A DNA stretch of 64,000 nucleotides, taken from the NCBI GenBank assembly GCA_030386875.1, contig CM059563.1, positions 34,138,139 through 34,202,138 of the forward strand. The letters are read 5' to 3'. A model generated the notes under the pieces. It was given only the letters and a program-made list of their open reading frames with translations. It did not search any database and had not been told where the DNA came from. A program made the translations under genes and the position numbers. This document shows, in pieces, positions 40,001-52,000 of the stretch; the stretch's first letter is position 1; each line of letters starts with the position of its first letter. Origin of the DNA: Morinoia aosen. Taxonomy: Eukaryota > Arthropoda > Malacostraca > Amphipoda > Talitridae.

Positions 40001-43000
40001 GCGAGGTCTTTGAGTGTTGGTCGACATAGCAGACGTCGGAGAGAATAGATTTGGAAGACGTTCTGAACCAGACATGCTGAGCTGATGTTAACTATGAACA
40101 AGTCGCTGATCCTCTCAAAAAGAGAGGAACGTAGCTTGCTCTAGAGCCTGAATATTTTCGGTAAATTCAGACAGTTAGAGGCTGTATAGAAATTCTTCAT
40201 TGCAAGGATTGTTGGTATAGAAAACTTGAACACAGTTCTGTCTCGAGCGTTGAAGAGAGCATAGATACTTCACAAAATCTTAGGACTGATCTCAAATTTT
40301 AGCTATCAGGAGTTAAGGCTGGCCACCAAGCAGTGATTTAACAACTGGACCTCGGCAAGCATTCGGTTCGTACACGATCAGAACCTCAGCTACCGGTTGC
40401 AGGCCTCAGCAACCGTTCGCAGACCTCAGCTACCGGTGGCTGGTCCTCAGCGTTTTGTGTCTGCCGACTGAACGGCGGAAATGGAAAATACGCCACCCCT
40501 CCTCCAATGCCACCAAGCTGCTGCAGGGAATTGTATCCCTCAGCAACAGGCCCTCCTGAAACTGTCATCTCGCAGGAGCGAAAGGCCTGCCCTGCGAGGC
40601 CTGCCCTGGGGATCGCAACCAGAACCAAGGTTTCGAACGTTTGCGGAATGGCGGGAACGTAGGGGAGTGGATGGGGGTGTGCATGCGTATGCGCGTGGGT
40701 GTGTGAGTGCGTGCACTTATTTACGTGTACTTATACAATTTTTTTTACTATCATATGAATAATGTTAGTTACATTAGTATACAGTACTCGCAACACTGTC
40801 TGACTAGAAATTTGGATGTGTGAAAGTTTAAAAAAGGAACTGGTTTTCTAATAGAGCTGAGAATTGGGTTCCGGAATTTCAATATTCTGAAGTGACTTAG
40901 ATTGATTTCGACCTCATTTTCATTATTAGAAATGTAGCACCATTTACCAACCATTTTAGTGTATATGAAAATAAGTTTATGGCATATGTACGCGCATTCG
41001 CCTTACTTAGACCAAGTAGAGAACTCACCCCCACGTGGTCCAGGTGCTCTTCGGGCCCCAGTCCAGACAGCATGAGCAGCTTCGGGGAGTTGAGCGCTCC
41101 TGCACTCACTATCACCTCTCTGCGGACGTATGCTCGCTTCACCTGTGACGCAAGCGAAATTTAGAAACTTCTTCAAAATTATGCGTTTTGGAAACAGATT
41201 TACTTTTTGGCACTAGTTAGAAATATAAGAGGACTGACTAGTATTCTTACAAAAAAATCGCTTTTTTTTCGAATACGTGCGCAAAAGCTTAGTTGTACTT
41301 CATTTTAAAAATCAAGCTTTTAGAGATGGCGTAGTTCCAGGTATTTACATTTCATGCGTAGTTACAAATCGCGTCGCGGGGGAGAGCTACCATATTAGCT
41401 AGGAAACATGTCAGTGTTTTTTTCACTTTGAAAAGCACTGATAACGGAGAAGTTATTACTGGTCAAAACTATTTAGCAATTAACCTATCAGAGCTCATGA
41501 CTCAAGTAATAAATAAATATAACGTTAGATACGCTTCAGTTGCCGTGTGGGGATGTTGCTTTACCTGGCGCTCCTCTTGTTCATCTTTTTAGGAACTATA
41601 CCACTCGTGTTTAATGATGTAACGACTTGGTTTAGGGCTCATTTTATTCGTAATTAGATGCGCTACTTTCTTCATTGATAACATTTTCAATTTAGGTTTT
41701 TATTTATTTTTAACTTTTTGCACTGGGAAAAATGCATTTTTTGTTTACTTAGAAAATTCCTTAAATATAACTAACAACAACTATGCATTTTGACTCAATG
41801 GAGATCGTAGAATATGGTTTTCTGAGTGCGATGACACTAAAAGAAACTTTTGAAATCAATTCGTTTGTCTATCATATCGCCTTAAAAATTGACCCTTAAA
41901 ATCTTTCTTTTCTGAATAACTCATTTTCTGTGCCAAAATTCGTAAAACTGTCACGAACAAAACCGTTTTGAAAACACAAATTTACACATGTGGTGCAATT
42001 TTCTGAAATATCTGCCTCATAGGGATAGGGTTTATCCGAAAATGAGTCAGTCCTTTTAACTCTAAAACCAGATGCCAAAATACGGATGCCGTACCGGATG
42101 CCAACGAAATTCTTGCTATGTGCAGTTAAGTATGTTCCCCGAGAATAGTCAGCTGAGACCCTGCAATGTTTGTACCGCCACAGAAAAACACTTTATTGTC
42201 TGTAGCTTTCTTCTCCATCCATTTCCAGTGCAATTCGTTCGTTTCGACACATATGAGGTTAACTTGAATTAGGTGTTCTTATCGGGACTATTGAGTCCCA
42301 AGAAATTCTATGACAACATGTATGTGGAAGATTTCCAGGTTAGTTAAGTTAAACTTTTTCATGTCGAATTAAGTCAAACTCATTGGCTGATAACTGCTAT
42401 CGTTATAAAAGAGTAAACAACTTTATGAGTTAGGCCTATTCTTCTTGCGTTGAAAAAAAGGTAGGTTGATTTCAAGGGATTTATCGAATAATTTTTCATA
42501 ATTTTATCGAAACAAATCTACTATGTTTCGATCTTTGTAAGTATATTCAAATTCGAAATCTCGTACATCTGTGATCTTGCTAAATAAGTTGTACCTGCTT
42601 GCGAAACTTAGAGGTTGTTGATATCAATATACACGCTAAGTGGCTATAAAAATGTCAAGCACTCATTTTTGCTAATTCAATGCAAGTGTTTTGCAAAATC
42701 TTATTTAAGAGTTTGCTGACTTGAGTAAATCTCTATATGGCAGCATGCCAGGAACTTTTATCAAGTAGTAAACACCTATTCTGAGTGCATTTACAATTTT
42801 AAGTCTTCATTTATATCAGAAAAATTAAGACTTATGAGAAGGCCCAACGAGAATACGACAAAGGACGTATCAATGAATTTCATCATAGGGGGAAATTAAC
42901 TCGAGACAGTATAGTGACCGGTACCAATGTCAAAACTATAGAAAAAAACAATGCACGCTACAGAGAAAATGGCAAACTCTGTTCATGTCGAGACAATGTG

Positions 43001-46000
43001 GATGAAAACGCTGTTTGAAAAGATTGGGCAATGGGGATAAATCACTTCCTGATAAATTTCTAAACCTCGTGACTTTTTTTGTGCTACTTTATATATTTGA
43101 TACAACTTTCCAGTCATAGCTTAAAATATTGAAGGTCCGTAAAATTTCAATTTTACTTGAAACCATGCGTTGTGCGTGCTGAGCAAACATCCTGAAATTT
43201 CGAATTTTGTATAAAAAACTAAAAAAGAGGGAGGGAATTAGGACAGAAAGTGTTTTGAGAGATATACATATTCATTACGTAGGGAATCGTTAGGTTTGAA
43301 GAAGTTATTATCTGTACAGAAGGATCAAACATCTGAGCGACGTAGAGATAAAAGCTACTTAATTTGTAAAGAGTTAATAACTATTATATTATTTAAAAAA
43401 TTTTCATATTCATCAAAAAAATCAGTATAAACTTGTTTTTGAATGTTCAAACTGAACGAACAAACTTGAAGATTTATTCCAATGAATCCATGAACACCGT
43501 TTAGTTTCCTGAAAAAAAAACACATTTTCTGTTATTCAAAACTTTCAACCGAATACTCAAATAATAATTAATATTATTGAATAACTTGAACTAAAATATA
43601 CGGCAAATGCATAAATTGACGTTAAGAAATTGACTGTGAAGTTCCCTGCACTCATAAATGAGGAAGAAGGAATTCAGTCAATTGTTGAATGGTTTCAAAA
43701 TCGATACTTTGCCTCGTTATGGTTGCTTTTTGGACACTGTCATCATAAATGAACCACCCGAGAAAAAGCGTTTCTATAGTTGCTGTACTGCTTGGCATTT
43801 AGAATTAATGTTGAAAGAGTCACCATCGAAATCACTCATAGAATTGAACATACGATGGCCAATTCAAAAACGGTATAATTTATTTTATTCGATAGTAGCT
43901 AAAGAACTTACTTCTCCATTGTGATTGTACTGCACCCCGATGGCTCTTTTTTGTGAATTGAAAAGAATCTGAAAAGAGATAAAAAAATTTCAATCAGAAG
44001 AAAATTATAGGTTTTGTAGAATAGTATTGAAAACAATCAATAGAAAACGCTCAAAAACCCATTTAATAGATGAGAATGTATATTCATACCTCCTACATGA
44101 TTTATGTGCGTAATAAAATATTTCATATGACGTAGAGAAGTAAAATGCGCAAGAGATTGTAAAAATGCCGTTTACCCATTGTATTTACGAAATTTTTCCA
44201 TCCATCACAAATATCTACGAGTTACACTCAAAAGTAAACCCAAAGTGTACTAGAAGGCCACTGACATTCAGTCTTTTTATATATAATCCATCGCTTTGAT
44301 ATTTTCGAGTAAATAGTATACTTCTCTTCTGATCAAACTACTCGTACTCCAAGTAAACGAAAAAACCTTCATCCTTAAATCTCAGTAACTGAAATTAAAC
44401 TTTCCTTCTGCAATCCAGGATGTGAACACTGCCTTCTTCCCTTGAGGACCATCTACTGGCGCTCGCCGCCCACAGGCGAGAAGGCGTGGCGGGACTCACG
44501 GTGCAGCAAATCAAACGTAATGCAGCAAGTCATTTTTAATCAAAGATTATCTATTTTGTTACCAGTAGCTCATACAAAGATACGAGTAAGGTATGAGACT
44601 ATATACCTTACATCTACCACCATACTTTTCGTTATAAACTTTACATCAACGTTATCTTCTTCACATGTTTCGTTTTTAATGGTGTCTCCATGGTTATAAA
44701 TTCATCTTCACCATTTTTATGCTGAAATGAAAGGCTTAGAAGTACATAATGATAAATGCTTAGCTACATTTTATCCTAATGCATATCAAGGTCCTATTTT
44801 GAAAATTGTAGTCGGTTTTTCCTTCTGTAGCAGGTTTTTCCTTGATAACCAAAATAAAAATTTAGGAACAAAGTTACTGCCTCAGAGCTAGTTAATATCC
44901 AGTGGGGAAATTTTTCGTTGAACTTGAAGTCAAAATGATTTCACAGTAACTATGAGTTTCGAATACGTTACATCAGCAATTGAATTCCTCTGAAACATTG
45001 AATAGTTCCCTAAAGGGTATTTGAATGTTTGCTATAATGTTGCAATACCTTCAGAATGTGGTTTATAATTCTATTACTTCCAGAAGCGTTGCAACACAAC
45101 ATAGAAGTACTTTTATTGAATCTGATCCAGAATGTAATCAGTAAACTGACTAAGCACTCAAGACTCACCTTCGTAGCCTGCGCATTTGGTCGCAGCTTCA
45201 AATTCTGCCTGTCCCTGACAGGCATGAGATACGCCTTGGCTGCGGACTGGCGCACGCCGTTTTTCTTCGTGAAGTACGGCGGCGAGAAGTATCCTGCACA
45301 AACGCAACACAACACAGACTTATTCTTAAACGTTTCCCTCACCACCTGACCTCTCGAAGTGACCTGTCTGTTTAAGTGAACTCTCAAGTCGCGCTCTTAC
45401 GTTCGCAGATTCACCAATTCTCGCACTTATTTGTGCTCGCCATAGCCATGTGGCTAGGGTTTCTGCCGCCGTGCGGCAGACCCGGGATCGAATCTCGGCG
45501 CTGGTGGTGGCGATTTTCTCTGTTGGGTACAGGAGAAAAATTCCAAGCACAATACCCCACTCTACCCAGGTGTCTGAAATGGGTACCGGTCTTGACCAGG
45601 GGAAAGCGTCATGGCGTCCTGGCGTTAATTATAAGGCATTTGAAAATCCAATGTACAAGGTGATATGTATCAGGCTTGATTGGAAATAAAGCATCCGTAA
45701 ATGCCTTCATTATTATTATTATTATTATTATCACCACTCAGTATTGGAAATTTGCGAAAACCACATAAATCCTCAAATATTTTCCTTTGAAATTTATCGT
45801 ACTTAATCATGGAATTTCACTAATTTGTCATGCGCATTTACATCATTGTTTCTCAAACTAAAGAGCTAATTCAGAATTTCTAGCTTCAACACTCGTTGTT
45901 AACTCATAATTTTCTTTAAGTTGAAAAAAATTTTAGAAGATAAAATTAAATTAACTGGTTTATTGAAGTGTCGACATTTCGTCGTCCTTTACAACTAATA

Positions 46001-49000
46001 TTTGTGCATGAACAAAAAGTTTTATGTAAAATTTTACGAAATATGCTAATAAATAAATCAAAAAGTTCCGTCCATTTCTTCATCAGCCATTGAATGAAGT
46101 GGAAATGGATACCCAATTCGTGCGGCAATTGTTTCCAGATTTGTACCTCCGAGAGTAGGAACAAGAGCCAGTATAAAAATACATGAGCACCCTGCTTGGC
46201 CATCAGTTATAAGCCTGACAGTAGTGGAGAAGGACGGAAGTTTCCACAGATCTCGTTCGGGGCTGTTTGCTTTACGACTTTACAGGAGCTGCATCAAGTC
46301 TCCGCATATGTCAAGTGATTGTGAATAGTGCTGTGAATGAACGTACTGCAAGGCGTTTGTTTCGAAAATCCTAGTCGGGAGATTTGCCCCTCATTGATGA
46401 GCCTCGTAGTGGACGACCACAGGTCTTGAATGACAGACTCCTGAATGCGGCCATTGAACGGAACAATAGTCTAACGTGTCGTGAACTTTCAAAACAGTTT
46501 AATGTTTCAGATGAAACAGGTAGATTTAACCTGCACCGCCTAGGTAAGACGTGCAACCTGAGCAAGTGGGTTCTGCGCACGCTGTTGGAGGTCCACCCAC
46601 GTGAGACAACGAGTGGCAGCCAGCAAATCGCTGCTTTCTCGCCACCGTTCCGCATCTTTATTATTCAATCGAGTCCTTACTAGTAATGAAAATTGGTTTC
46701 TGTACGAAACTCCCATGCTTTCCAAACATTGATTGTCGTCTCAGGATGCTCTCCCTCACACCGCAAGATCGCCTATGCATCCATGCATAATTATGCTTTG
46801 TGTCTGGTGGACAGATCATGAAGTGGTTCATTATGAGCTGCTACCAACGGGCCAAACGGTCACTGGAAACCTATACTCAGCAGGCATTGCGCCAGAAGGA
46901 GCCAGCACTGGTGAATCACAAAGGTATGGTTTTCCTCCATGATAACCCCAGGCCGCATGTCGCGAGAGTGGTCAGGGATACCATACAACTACTTGGGTGG
47001 GAGACTTTGTGCCATCCACCTTATTCACCTGACTTTGCGCCATCCGATTACCACCTCTTCCACTCTCTGTATAATCTTCTTCTGTGTCAAAAACTACCGA
47101 GCTTTACCGCATAGGAGTTGAACAGCTGCAGACACGTTGGCAGAAGGAGCTGGATGCCGATGGCGATTACTTCTAAGACTAAATGTAAGTTACACACACA
47201 CACTGTGAAGGGTTTATTTTTTCCTTTAAAACTGACAGAACTGGTTTGGTTACCTTGTATTTGAAACTATGTTCAAATTTTACAATGATACTATTTTCTT
47301 CGTGTATTCGTCATTAGGCGGTAAATGGCTATTCAGATAAACAATAGCAAAAAACTAAATGAGGGAGAAAAGCGAGTTGCGAGTTTTTGTAAATTTGTAT
47401 TGTCCTCGAATGGATTTAGTCCCTTACCCTTCGCTCCGGCGGGGAGCCACGTTACCTGGTATTTACGTTGCAAAAAAAGCCTTCGTGCAAACTTTCAATG
47501 TAACATTAAAGGAGCTCAGCAAAGCGAGGAAATTTTCTAGAAACGGTTAGCAATTAATTCAAGTTTAATGCACAAAGATAATAGTTCGTAGAGGCTGTGA
47601 TTCTGCTGACACACAATAGTGCAAGGAATGACACGTGCAATTGATTTTGCTTGCGGTGGCCATCACATATGTCGTTGTAAAGTTCTCATTTTTCTAAAAA
47701 AATTGCTAAATAGTTTTAGAATGTTATCCAGAATAGTATTCCAGAAAAAATATATGCTCATAGAAAAGTATAACTACACATTAGTATTATTTACTAATGA
47801 TGTTGCAGCTGCGTTGAGCACATCAATAATCCATATTTTCAGAATGTGAACTCATCGTAGATTATTTTCTTTGCTACTTGATTTCTTAATCGTCGGCGCG
47901 TTTAATTTAACTTCTAAATCCATACGAGGATTTCTTTGTCTGTGGATGAAACGATAGTCGGTGAGATTAGTTTAGCTGAAGTTGAATGGCTTGCTTTGAT
48001 GTTAATTTAAACAATCGACTCTACAGTTGGTCACGAGTCTGAATATTTTGTTATTTAAGAGTTATTCTGAACCTCATAATGGTGGTCTCTATAATTATTG
48101 TCAACTAGAAAAATCAGTGAAATGTTATTTTGGACTAAATGCTGAACTATCATTTATTCTATACACAGTTAAAGTGCGTCACTGATCATTTGTTTCAATG
48201 GGAAGGATGGTAACTGAATTTCATGGTACTTAAGAACATCTAACTACAATAAAATGAGGGTGACAAATGTATGATTCGAGTGCAAACTTTTATTTCAAAT
48301 AATTTTTTGCTTAGAGCACAGTACTTGAGAAGTATGAGAAGTATGAGGCTTGAGTCAATGTATTAAAAAAATACTTGAGACAAGCATTGTCTAGAAGCGC
48401 TTCAGGCTGCACATAAGTTCAAGCAAAATTTGAACTACCTCTATATGTTCAGCATTTTGCCGTATCGCCGAATTGCTTCAACACTTGCAAAAGGTTAAGT
48501 ACAAATGCAACGGAAGATATATTCTTCAGTTCAGCATGCCAGTTTAAAATATTAAAATTTCTAAGTTGTTCATCACATGGTAATTAAGGTTTTCTAGGCT
48601 GGCGTATTCTGACAGCCCAAGGGACCACATTGTATTTATCAAAGTCCATTGCTGTCGTTCCTGAGCACAATGAGTTTTTTTTCTTTTCTAACATGTATGC
48701 AGTTAGGTTTATTGCTTTTTGTTTTAGCCACTATTTTCTGTGTGTAAAACCTGTTTAGCAAAACCTTCTGAAATTTCATTTAGAAAGATTCACTAAAAAC
48801 TCAACGCACGTATAATTTCCTAGGTTCCCGAACAACAAAACAAAGCATCATAAAGATTTAGTGACTGCCATAACGCTTTATTTACCAATTATTTTTCCGC
48901 CATTTGGGTCGATTTCAGAAAACCCCAGCTCCTGTCCAGCGGCCGTGAAATATCTTGCAAGTGGTGATAGGGTGGACTGTCTCTCGACGGCGAGAGGACC

Positions 49001-52000
49001 TCCTTTGCCATGGTAAGGAACTGTGGATAAAAAAATATAAGGACGAATAAGGTTAGTGAGAAAATACCACCGTGCTCATGATTGCACAATGAGTGCTCTG
49101 CCTGTGTCGGTATATATAAAAAACAGAACTTATTCGTGCCATGCTGTTTTCATATTAGGCACTACTTCGTATTTAAGAGAGTGTTTTGAGAACGTAAACA
49201 ACTCACTACTTTCGGATGACAAATTCCCGCGAAAGTCTTCAGCTTTTATATAATATTTAAGCACTGTTTCATAGTCCCAGCCAGGGTTTCCGAGAGAAAC
49301 CCAATCTTCGAAATTCTTCTTGTGGCCTCGATGATAGAGCATGAAGTTTATGGCACTCGATCCACCGATGACTTTACCCTGTGGATGAATTTGTCTCTGT
49401 CGGAAAAAATGAAGAAAAATGTTAATTAGTTGAAGGTTTTAAAATATGGACAAACTATTAACACTCTAGAAATAAATATTATTTAGCCGAACGCGAAAAA
49501 AACAATTTTCTAATTTAACTTATATTCCTATTTATTTTGTGTTGTTTGGCACTTCGAACAGCGTACTCCAGAATTCTACAATCTCGTCGAAGACAACACA
49601 TAGTAGGAGCACAAAATTACTGTTGATTAAGATGACAGTAATATTCCTATTAGACGCTCACTACTCACTATATGATAAGGAAGTTAAATTTGATCTATTC
49701 TCTCCTCATTGGAAAGCAGATCTAACGGAAAAAAATTGAGAACAAAGCTGTTTTATCAAACGAGATAAAAAATTTACTGACAGCGTTGGTTCTTAACGGC
49801 GTTGCAAGATACAGAGAAACCATGAAACGTGATGATGCAAATTTTTATGTTAAGTGATGAGTTCGTTCTCAACGACGTCCGAAATCTTTTAGCAGTTATC
49901 GAAACTAATCACATCGAAATTTTTGGACGTATGCGAAAAAATGAACTCGTTAACGGACCCGAACGATTCTGCCGGAATATATGGAAATGTTTACAAATTA
50001 CATTCCAACTCTCACTCCATCTCTATTTAAAAAGTTCAACTTAGAAATTAGGTATTTCAACATAGGATGTCTGTTTAGTTATTTATATTTACATTTTCAA
50101 CCTCTTCTAAGCTAAGGCAATTACAAATTTGTTTTGAATTTGATACAACATATGAAAAACTGATACTGATCAGACAGTGGAGGACGCTCTGCTTGTTTGA
50201 ACCGATCGTACGCGGTTTGAGGTCTGAACACGTCAAATTGCACAAGCCAACGGCCACCTCACATTTCACTTCGTCGGGACAACTTCGCAAGGATCAACAA
50301 ACGGTGATGCCTAGCCGTTAAGTCAGACGCTGACGCCGAGAAAGGTTAATTAAACACCACCGATCAAGTAGATTAGATAATATTTTTAAATAAAGTGATT
50401 AATTAGGATCGATATTTCTATTACAAATAGAATTCCAATCCGAAATATTCAAACGAAACCGCTTACTCATGGGTCTCGTCTTTTGACTGTCACGAAACCG
50501 TGACGAAAGACGCGGCGGAGCCTGAGAGGCTACACTCGCTAGGGGTCTGTGACTCGCCACTCGCTAGGGGTCTGTGACTCGCCACTCGCCAGGGGTCTGT
50601 GACTCGCCACTCGATTGAGGTCTGTGACTGGAGAAGGATGTAGTCTCCGCCTCGCTTGCCCTTCTGGCGTGCGAGGGCTTTCTTGATAAAATCACGTAAT
50701 TTTAATCAAATTCGAGGGACGTGTTAACTTAAAGCCACCAAAGACCAATCGAATTATGCTCTTGGAACCCTACGAGCAAGCCAACTTTTCACATATACTG
50801 GCATTTTTCACCAGAGCTCCTTTATTCACCAAGTGATCACGCATAGAAGTTAAATTAAGATCGGCTAAAGCGCATAGCTTTACCTTATGTATTCGTTTCA
50901 TGTAATAGGTTAGCTAGTCTTTGCTGAGTTTAATAATTTTGTATGTCTAATTTTCGGATTGTAAATTACCAATGTGGCTTAGGCTTTCTTAATTTCCCGT
51001 TAAGGATGACATAGTAGATTGTTGATAATGTAACGAAGTTGAGAGCTACCAAATGATAATATTATGATATTAACTAGCAATATTTCACGCAAAAGAGCTC
51101 ACGTTACGATTTACGTTAAATAATCGTAAGATACAATCTCTCACTTGAGAGTGGGGGTAGCTTAAGTATAAATTAAATAATGATATTTCATGATTAATAT
51201 GATGAGAATACAGAAAAGTCCCATCCGACCTTGATGATTAACATAAATAAAATGGAGTGGCGAAAAAGGTCACGAGAACCAAGATCATAATAAAAATAAC
51301 GAGAGTAGTGGAAGATTCCTTAATAGGGACATTACATCTGGTGTGGCATCGTTGGAACCGAATAATTAGGCGTCCTAAAATCTGATGGCAGGGAGGATGG
51401 GATTTGAGCGTATATCATTTATATTAATTCTTTGATTTATCCATGTTCACGCTCTGTGAAATACCAGCTTAAAAAATGAATTGAATATTTTATCGAAAAA
51501 TTTTTCATGTGATTTCTACGTGTATTGCATGTTATGTATACGCAGATTACTAGAATCTGCAGAGAGCATTTCTAAACTACCTTCCTCACAATGTGTACTT
51601 GGATACCAATTAAACGGATAATAATTAGATAGACACATAGTCTCTAAATAGTGACGCAAACTGCACAGTGGAACGTGATGCAAGTTACTTACATTGCCTA
51701 TGAAGGCAAAACGAGAGTGCTTTTGCCTGATGCTGCGAAAGTTGTAGTTGTAAGGACTCAAAGAAGATTTGGAGAAACTGTTCAACGAAGGCACGTCACT
51801 CGCAGACGGAGGCTGACCTCCAGCCTCGAGCAGCAGGACGTCCCAGCTGGCAACCTCCGACAGCCGAGCGGCCACTGCGCATCCTGCGGAACCTGCGCCC
51901 ACTGAAACCAATACGTCCGTTGACATGAAAAGAGAAAAATTGCTATAACTGCTTGAGCTTATGATCGGGCACTAACATTGCTTTACTATCAGAGTTGGTA

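Noticed and set aside
40481..40762. 93-residue GC-rich plus-strand ORF as a gene
   Set aside because: Overlaps the decayed 3' end of the LINE relic, has no recognisable domain, and the opposite strand is equally open.
44430..44515. GC-rich patch as an extra GMC exon
   Set aside because: Exons 5 and 6 join in phase without it (NAQATK then ILFNSQKRA), and no frame shows family similarity.
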